Under the pieces are notes generated by a model. The model ran no database searches. It saw only the letters and a program-made list of their open reading frames with translations, and was not told the origin of the DNA. The position numbers and the translations under genes are program-made. From Branchinecta lynchi (taxonomy: Eukaryota > Arthropoda > Branchiopoda > Anostraca > Branchinectidae), in the NCBI GenBank assembly GCA_023053575.1, contig JAKZAP010000017.1:2797501-2861500 (forward strand): DNA of 64,000 bases. The letters run 5' to 3'. Below, piece after piece: positions 39,310 through 50,099 of the stretch. Each line of letters begins with the position of its first letter. Position 1 is the stretch's first letter.

Positions 39310-41800
39310 GAATATACATAGTGCCTCCGTATTTGGGAAGGAATTGTCAGATGCGGCAACTCTAAGTGATTTCCTTGTGTCTGATACACTTTTACTCGGT
39401 GATATTTCTAATTTCACGTATATGAGTCCCAGCGGTAATACGTCTTGGATTGATCATGTGGTTTCATCACATTCATTTCATTCCCTTGTTTCGAACTTAA
39501 GGGTTATGTATGATATTTTCGGGTCAGATCATTTCCCTTTAGTTTTTGATCTTAGTGTTGAATATTACCCCTCTAGGACTAATCACAAAGACTCGTGCAT
39601 TGCTCCTCCCCCTGCAGTGGACTGGGTGGAGGCAAACTCGGTGCAGCTGCGGTCCTACCGAGAGGAGGTCAGCCGGAGAATTCTGTCTTTGGATGTTTCA
39701 TCACTTAGCTCTTGTTCTTCTTTCCACTGTACTAACCCTTTGCATGCCAAAGCTCTTGACTCACTTTATTCTTTGCTTCTGGCTATCCTTGTAGTTAGTG
39801 CATGTAAATGTCTCCCTATACGGTCCCCTGGAAATCCTGGTTCGCATAGCTACGGTACTAAAGTTCCAGGATGGAGTCGCTACGTCAAACCTCATTATTT
39901 GGCAGCAAAACAAGCTTTCTTGCTTTGGGTACAGAAAGGAAGGCCGACGGCAGATGCCGTGGACCGAGCAAGAAGACTACTTAATTGTAGGTATAAAAAT
40001 GCTCTGAAATGGTGCAGGAGGAACGCTACGCAGCTTCGCACCAGTGCACTTGCACTGAGTTTTTCGGGATCGCGGTTTCGTGAGTTTTGGGCTCGTGTTT
40101 CTCGCCTTAATAAAGCATCTGCCCCTAAGCCATCTGATCAGATAGCTGATGCTAAAGGACCGGAAGCAATAGCAGAATTGTGGAGTCGACACTTCGGGGC
40201 AGTCTTCTCGTCAGTGCCATCGGATGTTGCAGCATCAACGTCCCATTTGAGTGAAAATCCCGGTTTTACACCTACTGAGCAGCTGATCACATTTGCCCAC
40301 ACGGCAAAGGCGGTCTCTGGGCTCACTGGGAGTAAATCTGGGGGACTCGACGGGATCACAGCGGACCACCTTAAGCATGGCGGGCCCATAATGGTATGTT
40401 TACTTACTGCTCTTTTTAATGGTTTCCTCAATCATGGTTTTGTACCGGATTCTTTAACTGAGGTTTGCTTGGTCCCTATTCCTAAATCCCAATCAGGTGA
40501 CCAAACGTCAATTAGCAATTACAGGCCAATTGCTCTAGCTGCGGTAGTTTCGAAAGTTTTTGAAAAATGCCTTTATGACTCGATTGAACCTACGATAAGA
40601 TCTTCACATTCCCAGTTTGGATTCAAAGCTGGCCTGGGTACTGACCTGTGTATTTATTTACTGAAGTGTGTGATCCAGTTCTACTGGTTATTTTCAACAC
40701 CCGTATTTGCGTGTTTTTTGGATGCTAAGGCTGCGTTTGATCGTGTTAATCACGCGAAACTTCTTGACAAGCTGCGACTAAAAGGGGTTGACCCGAGAAT
40801 CATTCGGGTTCTTGGATCGTGGTTTACTGTACAGAAGTTTCGGGTTAGATGGAGTGGATGCTATAGCTCACATTTCCCAGTTGGCAATGGAGTCCGCCAG
40901 GGTGGTGTTCTTTCTCCACTCCTTTATAACTTGTATGTTGACGAGCTGAATAAGGAGCTGTCTGAAACAGGTATTGGTTGCTACATGAATGGTCAGTGTT
41001 TTAATAATATTAGCTATGCTGACGATTTAGTTCTTTTGGCCCCAACTGTAGCTGCGCTGAATAGCTTGCTGCTTGTCTGTGAAAGGTTTGCCGCTGAGCA
41101 CGATATTGTGTTCAATACCACGAAGACGAAGTGTATGGCGTTTCTTCCGAAAGGAGCTCGACTAAAACGCATCCCGGACGTCATACTCAATGGTGTCACT
41201 CTCGAGTTTGTGACGGCATTTAAATACCTCGGGTTCCATCTGACGTCTAAACTGACTGACGAGGAGCACGTGACAGCCGTTTCGAGGTCGCTGTGTGTCC
41301 GTGCAAATATACTGATTAGAAAATTCTCTTCATGTGAAGAGGACATAAAATCTTTTCTTTTCAGGGCCTACTGCACTCCAATTTACTGCCTGGCCCTTGT
41401 GACCAGGATCTCTGGGGAAACTGACAGGTCTTTTCGGGTTCTGTATAACAATGCTTTCAGGTGGCTGCATCGTCTGCCTAGACACTGCAGTGCTTCTGGT
41501 ATGTTTGTGGTGGCGGGACTTCCTTCTTTTCCTGAACTAAGGAGGAGAAACATTTTTTCTTTGCAGAACAGGATTCTCAGGTCGTCTAATCCACTTGTGC
41601 GGGCTGCATCTGCCCCGCTTTTGAGGTTGTCTCTGCCTGTGTGGCTGGAATGGGAGCGGTCTTTGCGTGTGACCCAGGTTCCACCTGGAGCCCGTTCGAC
41701 CTGACTGTTTTAGTTTAGTGTACTGTTCGTTTCGAGTGTTTTATTTTTGTTTTGTTTTTTATGGTTTTTCAAAAACCGTGTAATAAAAGAAATTGAAATT
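39310..41800 (+). mobile_element. 5'-truncated CR1-like LINE with open ORF2
   Basis: Starts inside the endonuclease and ends just after AATAAAAGAAATTGAAATTGAA (41781-41802), a polyadenylation signal followed by a short AATTGA repeat, as CR1-type LINEs end in short 3' repeats rather than poly-A. The long intact frame suggests a relatively young insertion. The 5' junction lies next to a TCTA microsatellite. Confidence 0.7.
39344..41704 (+). CDS. LINE ORF2: endonuclease C-terminus, reverse transcriptase, C-terminal domain
   Basis: 786 open codons; the frame is also open upstream to about 39302 and the natural start is missing. Endonuclease end: NTSWIDHVVSS and FGSDHFPLVF (catalytic His, about residue 62). 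RT: SGGLDGITADHLK, SNYRPIALAAVVSKVFEKCL, ACFLDAKAAFDRVNH (Asp 460), NGVRQGGVLSPLLYNLYVDE, NISYADDLVLLAP (YADD, residues 557-560), NTTKTKCM and AFKYLGFHLTS. The C-terminus contains NNAFRWLHRLPRHCSAS and then Arg/Leu-rich helices. RT residues look intact, but without the N-terminal endonuclease the copy cannot retrotranspose. Function: target-primed reverse transcription. Confidence 0.85.
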   Translation: MSDAATLSDFLVSDTLLLGDISNFTYMSPSGNTSWIDHVVSSHSFHSLVSNLRVMYDIFGSDHFPLVFDLSVEYYPSRTNHKDSCIAPPPAVDWVEANSVQLRSYREEVSRRILSLDVSSLSSCSSFHCTNPLHAKALDSLYSLLLAILVVSACKCLPIRSPGNPGSHSYGTKVPGWSRYVKPHYLAAKQAFLLWVQKGRPTADAVDRARRLLNCRYKNALKWCRRNATQLRTSALALSFSGSRFREFWARVSRLNKASAPKPSDQIADAKGPEAIAELWSRHFGAVFSSVPSDVAASTSHLSENPGFTPTEQLITFAHTAKAVSGLTGSKSGGLDGITADHLKHGGPIMVCLLTALFNGFLNHGFVPDSLTEVCLVPIPKSQSGDQTSISNYRPIALAAVVSKVFEKCLYDSIEPTIRSSHSQFGFKAGLGTDLCIYLLKCVIQFYWLFSTPVFACFLDAKAAFDRVNHAKLLDKLRLKGVDPRIIRVLGSWFTVQKFRVRWSGCYSSHFPVGNGVRQGGVLSPLLYNLYVDELNKELSETGIGCYMNGQCFNNISYADDLVLLAPTVAALNSLLLVCERFAAEHDIVFNTTKTKCMAFLPKGARLKRIPDVILNGVTLEFVTAFKYLGFHLTSKLTDEEHVTAVSRSLCVRANILIRKFSSCEEDIKSFLFRAYCTPIYCLALVTRISGETDRSFRVLYNNAFRWLHRLPRHCSASGMFVVAGLPSFPELRRRNIFSLQNRILRSSNPLVRAASAPLLRLSLPVWLEWERSLRVTQVPPGARST

Positions 41801-41969
41801 GAATATACCCCTATAAGCAATATCTATATTGACAATACTGGCCGAAACTTCCTGCTTTACTTCTGCCAAATTTGTTGTTTCGCACCAATACCGAGCGAAC
41901 TACTAGTCCAGCAAAAAAAAGAAAATTCAGAAACGAATCGAGCGTATCTCCTCGGATTCCGGATTCCAG
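41801..41969. other. Short non-coding flank
   Basis: Leads into the 137-bp satellite; a diverged unit may already begin near 41895 (GCGAACTACTAGTCC). Confidence 0.35.
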
Positions 41970-42510
41970 ACTAATTATATGTCCGGATAAAAATGATTGT
42001 CATATACAGACCCAGCGCCTCTTCTTACCCCGAAATCTATCATCTAATCAACTTCAGATACAAAATTTGCTTTTAACATATTTCCCGGTTCTGGCCGGGT
42101 TCAAGGCGAACTAGTTGTCCGGCGAGAAAATGGTTTTCACCGTCGTGTTCAGCATGTCGTCTTACCCCCAACTCAAACATTTAATCAACTTCAAATAATA
42201 CTTTTACTTTTAACAAACTTTCCGGTTTTTGCCGGATTTCGGACGAACTACTTGTCCGGCTAGAGAATGATTTTCACTATCATGCTCAGCATGTCTTCTT
42301 ACACCCCAACTCAAACATTTAATCAAGTTCAAATGAAACTTATTTTTTTAATCAACTTAACGGTTTTTCCCGGATTCCGGACGAACTACATGTCCAGCGA
42401 GAAAATGGTTTTCACCATCGTGTTCATGTCTCCATACCCCTAAATCAAACATTTAATCAACTCCAAATGAAACTTTTACTTTTAACAAACTTTCCGATTT
42501 TTTCTCAATA
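41970..42510. repeat. 137-bp tandem satellite, four diverged copies
   Basis: CGAACTA..TGTCCGG and variants recur at 41971, 42107, 42244 and 42382. The spacing is 136-138 bp. Each unit carries TTTAATCAACTTCAAAT and TTTAACAAACTTTCCGG. Non-coding. Confidence 0.8.
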
Positions 42511-43218
42511 GCTTTCGCTCAATAGCTTTAAAAAATATTTTTGATGTCCCTTAATTTGAAACCCCTTCCCCACCCTTAAATATAGGGCTACAGAGCCCAT
42601 CTTCGAACTTGACCTGTACTTTGACCCACAGGATCCTCCCATCAAGTTTCATCAAATTATCTCAATCCCTTCGAAAGTTATCGTGCGGAAAGACGGACAA
42701 CTTTTGCGATGTCATCCATCCACTTACGTTTTGGGATACCAAAAACTGTGTTGGCTTCTACTATACATTGACTGACTTGCTGCCGCAGGAGTGAGTCGAA
42801 GTTTAATGATGTCAGATGTACCTCTCTGCTCCAAATGTGGCACATGCAGAAGACTACATCCGAAGACCCACATCTTATTGCTGAAGTTTAGTTAGATAAG
42901 TGTGAACCTGACAAACATTTAAAGTCACAATTGGGAAGTGCTTGACCACAACCATATCCCTGACTATGCAAAAATACTTAGAAGCAATGATCTCCGGCTT
43001 TACTGTGAAAACATAAAAGGCAGGGACTAGCACTCCATACTAGCTAACAAAGAATCGAACTTTCCTGTCATTCCGGCCTTGGTCTATAAGGCTTGGACCT
43101 CCATCTTTACTATATTGCAACGCCATTTGTGAGTGACACCTGGACAAACGACAAAAACAAGTGTTTGATCGGGTCTCTCAATCACTTACAGCAGCAACGC
43201 AAACTGACGTGAATAAGA
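42511..43218. other. No gene; dispersed-repeat phrase
   Basis: CCCATCAAGTTTCATCAAATTATC...TTCGAAAGTTATCGTGCGGA (42640-42690) resembles the phrases in the 50-51 kb satellite. A frame at 42803-42890 (CSKCGTCRRLHPKTH) has paired Cys but nothing more. Confidence 0.35.
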
Positions 43219-43488
43219 GATACCAGTCCCCGAAGCCAAGCCTGGATTGAGTGCAGTGCTTCTCGCATCACACGATCTTTTTTTGGCAGTATTTGCAAAC
43301 AGAGATCTCTGAGCTCAACACCCAAAGTGTTTGAACAAAAACGAAAGTTTTTTACTGCAGCATCCGATCGACATGGAATGCACTATGAGGAAACAACATT
43401 TGTGGGATATTCTGCCTTAATGCAGGTGAGGCATGTTCCGTTATCCAAATCTCGGGTGGCATTGGTTGTTCCCAGACCTTGGAGGTAG
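43219..43488 (+). other. Unidentified coding-like stretch
   Basis: Open for about 90 codons without ATG at its start (SPRSQAWIECSASRITRSFF, TPKVFEQKRKFFTAASDRHG, YEETTFVGYSALMQV). It lies upstream of, and on the same strand as, a LINE 3' end, and may be a decayed part of it, but I recognise no LINE motif. Confidence 0.25.
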
Positions 43489-44040
43489 GTTTAAAGGTTA
43501 GAAGCATTCGCAATTTTGCCACAAGAAACAAGAATATCTACCCTGAGATTGATCACACTACGGATGAAGTCGTTCTCAAGAGACAATATGACTAATGTTA
43601 CCACATTCAGGGTCTGTTGAGTATATGCAACATCCAGGCGTGTGACCTTGTTGTCTTTGTTCCTCCGCCGTCCATTAAGGTCATCCAGGTCAAGAGGAAT
43701 TGTGATTTCTTCGAACCAATTTCCATGATTTCCAACATATTTCTACTACCTCTTCATTCACTTTGAAAATATGCTTTGTACTGTTGTGTTCTTGACTTAA
43801 TTCTTAGAGTATCTATTTCTCATTTTACATGTAATATACCGTCGTAACAAACGGATCACCGGAGGTACTGTCGATTTGCAACTAGTCCTTCCCGAAAATT
43901 ATGGGCGTCACCACATCTAGGCAGAAACCTGATAAGCAAAATGATTATAACCCATTTCTATTGGCCGGATTTCTACAATGACATTCAACAGTGTATGGGC
44001 GAGTGTTCCTGCAGGCAGACAACTGCAGCATTTTCAGTCT
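43489..44040. other. No recognised gene
   Basis: Stops in all frames; nothing recognised. Confidence 0.3.
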
Positions 44041-44760
44041 TAGTGGAAGTTTAGCGGAATACAGTAAAATTAGTCTATCGTTTAACCAGTCGAAGACTTA
44101 AGTCATGATTTTTAGTCGCCGTCTTTCTGATGTGGTAGAAGTGGATATAGGTGGCCACACTATGCAACCAAAGGAGTCTCTGACGTACTCGGGTCTACCT
44201 CTGGGAACCAGTATCCGTGCCACCCGTTCGCTTCTAAAAACATTTCTTCGTCATAAAGCTCGTAAAGCATATGGAATCCTTGTTTCCATGAAATTGAAAT
44301 TTAGTCCATTTATTCAAATGTATAATTCCTTTGTAGTTCCGCACGTTATTGCTTTGGATCCTTTTTGGAAGCTATTTTCTTTTCTCTGATTTGAAGGACA
44401 TTCGTAAGTCTTTTTACAAGTATGTTAAGTCTCTGCTGAGGGTTCCACCTTTGACAAGTAATAGCAGATTGTCTTCAAAGTATGCAGCAGCAAGGCCTAA
44501 ATCTGTTTTTCGGAAAAGAGGAGAGCGCTTCAAGCGCAGCCTTAATGTTGCTAAGCAGAAGCTTTATTCAGTGCAAATTCTGTCAGTGTGTCTGATTTTC
44601 TTTTCAAGTCTTTCCGTTATTTTTGTTGATAGTAATGTTTTTTCTTTCATTCCTTTCTTGTTCTTCATTCATTTAACTACTCTTTCTTTTTGTACGTTTG
44701 TGCATTATGATGGGCAATACATCTATTATTATTAGTACTTTGTTACCGTTACGCAGCGCT
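44041..44760 (+). pseudogene. LINE ORF2 C-terminus and 3' end
   Basis: Frame blocks: LAEYSKISLSFNQSKT, stop, MIFSRRLSDVVEVDIGGHTM, ESLTYSGLPLGTSIRATRSL and RHKARKAYGILVSM; after a frameshift near 44370, DIRKSFYKYVKSLLRVPPLT and SNSRLSSKYAAARPKS. The palm-thumb junction (SLTYSGLPLG; Leu-Gly of motif E changed) and the Y.K.LLRVPP..SNS string are typical of LINE C-termini. It is the same family as 14471-14880. The 3' region has GTACTTTGTTACCGTTACG at 44735-44753, found inverted at 63979-63997. Confidence 0.6.
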
Positions 44761-44889
44761 ATGATTGACATTTTACTAAATCATTAAACTTAATAAATTT
44801 TTACGCTTTTTGTAGTTGGTTGTGATCGTAATTAGTTATTTTCTTCTGTTTTTTTTCTATTTTTATTTGTGCTGTTTTTAAGAAGACTT

Positions 44890-45785
44890 TCGACTCGTGC
44901 GTTACCGAACCAACAACAGCCGTGACCGAATTGATTCTTCTGGCCATGATGCTACTCGGGCAACTGAAAAAAGGAGACCCCAAGGAGCTCAAGAAGACCC
45001 CACAGTGGCGCTGATAGGATAAATACACCGCAACGAAGCAGGAGCCCGTTGCGAGCATCCGGTCCTTAGTGTCAGAGTATGCGTTGCCAAACCTAAATGA
45101 TTCGTGAAGGCAGTCATTCTTCTGACTCAGATAATAAACGGGCATCTGAACAACGACAAGGTGAAAAAAGACGCCACGATGGCTCTGGTCGAGGAAAGAC
45201 ACCACAACGAAGCAGATGCCCGTTAATGATACCCGGCTCCTCTTATGAAGATGTTCAGAGTGACCGCAGTCGTGAACAGATATGAAACAGCGGCGACACG
45301 GAAGCCCATTTACTTGAGAAGATTATGAAAAAGAAGAAGTTCGACAACTGACCAAAGTTCGCCCCGTAAAAAGAGACACGTCCCTCCTTCGTCTCAGCGA
45401 ACCCACGTGAAGCTGCCACAAGGACCAAATAAAACCGAAAATGTCCCCCAGCGAATATCGATACAGACGAAAAATGGCGACAATATACTCGATATGAGTT
45501 CCGTGACCTCGCTTCACCAGCTCCCATCCCGGTTCGAGAGAAACGAAGGTTCGAGGAAATGAATATGACGATAATTTATTGATTGGGTCGTCAAAAAAGC
45601 CAGCACATTTAAAAGTTAAAGAGGAATCAGGTGTAGACGATGCTTCAGTCTCGTGGCCACCTCGAAGAATTGAAAAACCAACGACGAAAATCCAAGAGAA
45701 AGAACAGCACATATTAACCAATCTAGTAAAATCCCTTCGAGCCGAACCTAATAGTCCACCTCCGCTGGAGACATATTTAATACTT
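44890..45785 (+). pseudogene. Arg/Ser-rich gag-like or ORF1-like protein, decayed
   Basis: The plus strand encodes YRTNNSRDRIDSSGHDATRA, then EGSHSSDSDNKRASEQRQGE, KRRHDGSGRGKTPQRSRCPL, and after shifts NEYDDNLLIGSSKKPAHLKV, RIEKPTTKIQEKEQHILTNL and LRAEPNSPPPLETY. After a TGA at 45786 a shifted frame gives FEGNAERWSS or, in phase, LKDDLKEMLKDGLVKTTKQM (45803-45862). The charged RS-rich head and helical middle recall gag or LINE ORF1 proteins. No zinc knuckle was seen. The frame then runs into a 562-bp tandem duplication. Confidence 0.4.
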
Positions 45786-45864
45786 TGAAGGAGGCTTGAA
45801 AGACGATTTGAAGGAAATGCTGAAAGATGGTCTAGTTAAAACTACGAAGCAGATGGAAGCAATC

Positions 45865-46988
45865 ATCGCGTCACTCAGACATATTGTTGTTCATCAGCAG
45901 GACTTCAGTTACACCAGATCTAGATAAGAAACAAATTTGTAAGACCATAAATTTGATCTGAATTGCTTTTTCAACCGACCAAACCCGGCTCAACGCCCCA
46001 AACCCAGCTCGTGTTTCTGAAACTTGATTTAGTTACAAGACATACCCTGTAAAGCAAACATGGCTTCAGTCACGTCGATTGACATGGAATGTCGCCCGCA
46101 CTACCAAAAATAACCGAGAGCTTGCCCATCAGCAAGTAGGCGGTGTCTGCGCCAGTTTCATTGGCTCGGGTTAGACTTTTGTTCTTTAACTTACCAATAA
46201 CCTAAAGAGTGGACTGAAACTTTCGAGAAGCCTATCTTCCGCTTTTATTGCAATTTCAAGGTGGAAACCTAAAACAAAAGATGTTGACCCAGATATTACT
46301 TCTCAAGACAAACTAACATGATGTTGGAATGTGCAGGTTCCTTTGTCAGACTCGGATGCCGCTGAATTTGTATAAAATGGTCGTGTCAGCCGAAATTGCA
46401 GATTGGACAGTAGGCTTGGCACATCGATCGCGTCACTCAGACATATTGTTGTTCATCAGCAGGACTTCAGTTACACCAGATCTAGATAAGAAACAAATTT
46501 GTAAGACCATAAATTTGATCTGAATTGCTTTTTCAACCGACCAAACCCGGCTTAACGCCCCAAACCCAGCTCGTGTTTCTGAAACTTGATTTAGTTACAA
46601 GACATACCCTGTAAAGCAAACATGGCTTCAGTCACGTCGATTGACATAGAATGTCGCCCGCACTACCAAAAATAACCGAGAGCTTGCCCATCAGCAAGTA
46701 GGCGGTGTCTGCGCCAGTTTCATTGGCTCGGGTTAGACTTTTGTTCTTTAACTTACCAATAACCTAAAGAGTGGACTGAAACTTTCGAGAAGCCTATCTT
46801 CCGCTTTTATTGCAATTTCAAGGTGGAAACCTAAAACAAAAGATGTTGACCCAGATATTACTTCTCAAGACAAACTAACATGATGTTGGAATGTGCAGGT
46901 TCCTTTGTCAGACTCGGATGCCGCTGAATTTGTATAGAATGGTCGTGTCAGCCGAAATTGCAGATTGGACAGTAGGCTTGGCACATCG
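45865..46988. repeat. Near-identical 562-bp tandem duplication
   Basis: Unit 1 is 45865-46426 and unit 2 is 46427-46988. By eye only three differences were seen (GGCTCAAC/GGCTTAAC, GACATGG/GACATAG, GTATAAAA/GTATAGAA). The junction is CACATCGA then TCGCGTCACT; after unit 2 it is CACATCGA then CATACAAAC. The unit carries HIVVHQQDFSYTRSR coding at its start, so it duplicates the break in the gag-like gene. Confidence 0.9.
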
Positions 46989-47352
46989 ACATACAAACGG
47001 CGGCTCAGTCCAGGAAGCGACCGAGTGGATCGTCAAAATACTTCTTTATTCCGGGAGTATTCCCAAGAATCCGTAACCACACAAGCTTTCCACTTGCACA
47101 GCATCGGTTTCCGATCGGGAGCGTAACGCGCGTCGAGCTCGCCGCAGCGATAGAGTTTAAACAGCCATCCTAGCGAGAGCCATTCCCAATCCTACAGAAA
47201 GAGTTCAACCATCCAACTACCCAGAAGCCGACCACAACCGTTACCCTGATGTTGAGAACCACAACAGCCGAGAAGCATTCTCTATGTCAACATCACCGAT
47301 GAGGAGTTCCATGAGCTCATGAACTGATATGAAGAAGAAAGGCGAACATTGT
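46989..47352 (+). pseudogene. 3' part of the gag-like protein
   Basis: Continues after the duplication with IDIQTAAQSRKRPSGSSKYF-like and FIPGVFPRIRNHTSFPL coding, RFPIGSVTRVELAAAIEFKQ, then near 47290 LYVNITDEEFHELMN, a TGA and YEEERRTL before the final TAG. The acidic end fits a gag or ORF1 C-terminus. Frames change at least twice. Confidence 0.35.
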
Positions 47353-48719
47353 AGGCATAGTTTTTGTTTGGTTGCTGTTATTTATTTATTTTTTGATCGT
47401 GGGATGCGTTCTAACGCAGCCCTTCTCGTACTACACTATCCCTAACAATTAGCTCTACGCTTGGCAGCTTAATCCCCAAAGTCAACGATCAAAAGAATAG
47501 TCAATTCATGAATGAACAAGTCAAAGCCCAATTCACACTGAGAGAGAATTTCGCCAGGCCTGGCGATATACGTTCATGTCAGGCGTTGAGAAAACACATC
47601 ACCAGGTTTCAACTCCGAGCTGAAAAAACGCCAGGCAAATAATTTGAATAAAGAAACAATTGGTGTAAAACAGCTAATCAGTTTAATTGAGAATACTCTG
47701 GTCATTTACGATATTGATATCAAGGAGGAATGACAAAATGGGTTTCTGGAAACAGAATTTTGGGCAAATTTGTTCCCTGTCTGTCATACCCTTCGAATTC
47801 GCCTAGACGTCGCTAAACATGTTTTTACCTGTAAATATTTGGACGCCCTCTGTGTGAATGCCGCTTAAGAGTCGCGACGTCGGGTGACCTTCGCGGAAAG
47901 CCAATTCGAATGGGTAGCAGAACACACCTATCTTAACTGTGCTGGCTTTATAATCAATTTCTGAGTTCGAGAAACGTTACTGAGCACAACTTATTACTAT
48001 CTTTCCTCGACCGATCGGAAACATTTTCTGTCAGAAAATATATATTTGTTTCTTTTAAGTATGGAAAGGGTTACGAATGTCCCAATAAGGAAAAATTGCA
48101 ACAACTACGAAGTATGTATTTCCGTCAATGAAGAGTCTCCATATAGGATTTATGTAACTGTGGACTGTTCCTTACGAAAATGACATAACCAGGATCAACT
48201 TTTCCGTGATAACGAAAGGGCCCCATGGCATTTCATATGTTTGCTTTTGAAAGACACTTGCAGGCCATGCATTGTTCGAAGCAGTCGGAATGTGTGCAGG
48301 AAAAGACTTTCGACGAAATATGTAGCATCATATCTTTCTTCCCTCCCCTAGCATGTTTATAATTTGTTTCTTGTTTAATTTCTGCAAAGCGAAAAAGTTT
48401 TCTAGAAGCCAAACTCAAATTAAATTTACCAACAATAGAGTGTTTTAGTGTAGGCGCTTGCAGCTGACTATGTTTGGGCTAGCCTCTTTCAAGTTTGACC
48501 TTTTGTGTAATTACATCTACTGTAAGAATATCCAGACATAGTTTGTGCTGTGTAGCGGGAAAACATTATTAAAATCTGAGGACGGTCATCTTTCTGGACA
48601 CAAGATCATAGTTTCTGCTATCTAGCTACACGACCAGGGTCAGTAGCCAGACAAAACTAATTCTAGGGCAAATTTTTCACCGTAGCCCTACTGCCTACTA
48701 GTTCCTAGGACTGCCTTAC
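47353..48719. other. No recognised gene
   Basis: AT-rich at 47380-47400; no repeat unit or domain was found. CAGGCCTGGCG near 47562 with CGCCTGACATG-like DNA inverted nearby was too short to call. Confidence 0.3.
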
Positions 48720-49020
48720 TATTGCCGGTATGCCTTACCCTCCGATGGCCAGATATGGTTCAGCCAGATTATCCAAGGCATCTTCTCGTACTGGCTATCA
48801 AGTTTCACACACGTCGAAGCTTTTCTCGGGAAACTCCAAAATCCCCCCACACCGTGTTCAGATCGGGCCCAAACCGTGAGAAATGTCATCTAGGACACAT
48901 GATATCTATTCTTTCTAAGTTTGATTCAAATCACTCCATCCGTCTGATCCCTACGCGAGCTACAAACTTCCGCACCCCCCCCCCCCCCCCCTCCAACTCC
49001 TCACACTCTGGTTGAACACG
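48720..49020. repeat. Diverged unit of the poly-C satellite
   Basis: CTGGCTATCAAGTTTCACAC...GTGTTCAGATCGGGCCC and a 16-C run at 48976-48991 followed by TCCAACTCC parallel the 50-51 kb units. Confidence 0.45.
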
Positions 49021-50099
49021 ACTAGGACACAAAAACTTCGCATCTTTGACATCTAGACTGGCATACTATTAACTCCAAGATTTTCTGAACGAATCCAACC
49101 CCTTAAAATGCGAGATCTGCAAGATGACCCACCGATGACTCTTTGCAGTCACAAGATAAAAACTAAAATTGGTTCACAACAAGTTTGAATTTAAGACACG
49201 AGACGTGAAGACACTCAGAAAAGACATCTTTTATGACACGACAGACTGACTTCTACCGCAAGCTATTCAGAAGAAGAAACGCCAAAAAGCCGAAGACAAA
49301 AAGGCAAACCGCCTCCTCAACCACTGAAAGCTACCACAATCATTTCTTCAAAAAACAGTTGAATCCGTTGACGATTTCCCTTCCCCAGCTATCAACAAGA
49401 AAAGAAAGGTTCTGAACAGAGAAGTTACCAACCCCTTTTGCCAATCTGTAGTAAACCGAAAAGGCCCTGATTTCCCAGGAAGAAAGTTAAAGTGCAACCG
49501 AGTCATTGGCAGCAGCCTATTTAAGCGTGAATATGTCTAAGTTGAGTTTTCCAATGGAGAACATGGTAGTTCTAACACATCGGGTTTCCAACCAGGGACA
49601 TCGGGACACCCAGATCGGGTTTCCAAGACATATGGTTTCAAATGAAAGTTAAATCTCGGTGCAAATGAACCAATGTCAAACTTTCCGAAGGTTGTTAACG
49701 ACGCGGCGACGGGGCTAATGATCATAACGAATTGGCCAACCCAACTTTGGTACGCGCTACTTCTGAAGATTCTGGCGAACCCTCCAGTGGATCTATAAGT
49801 ACCGAACAATCATTAATACTGCCCAAACCTCCAGGAACAAGAGCTGGAAGCTCATATGGAACTTGCAAGAGTCAGATGGAAGTGATGGTCAAAGGTGTTG
49901 TTTTCCCTTTTCGGTTAAGATGGACCAAACTTGCAAGGCTGGGTCAGAGGATGGAAGCGATGGTTAAATTTTTCTTTTAACTTTTCGGTTCATGCGCACT
50001 TTAAGGGTGGTAAAAATTAATTTCCAAGCAAAACCCTTGAGTGAAAAAGAGTCGTGTGCTCATGGCGATCGTGAAAAAGTAAATTTTGCTTAAAAGTAT
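49021..50099. other. No recognised gene; related repeat pair at 49850-49980
   Basis: TGGAACTTGCAAGAGTCAGATGGAAG (49857) and CCAAACTTGCAAGGCTGGGTCAGAGGATGGAAG (49924) are two related blocks. The minus frame at 49537-49809 (STGGFARIFRSSAYQSWVGQ) is open but unidentified. Confidence 0.35.

Noticed and set aside
45323..45721. 132-codon minus-strand frame with hydrophobic start
   Set aside because: It lies opposite the Arg/Ser-rich plus-strand frame, which has better coding character.
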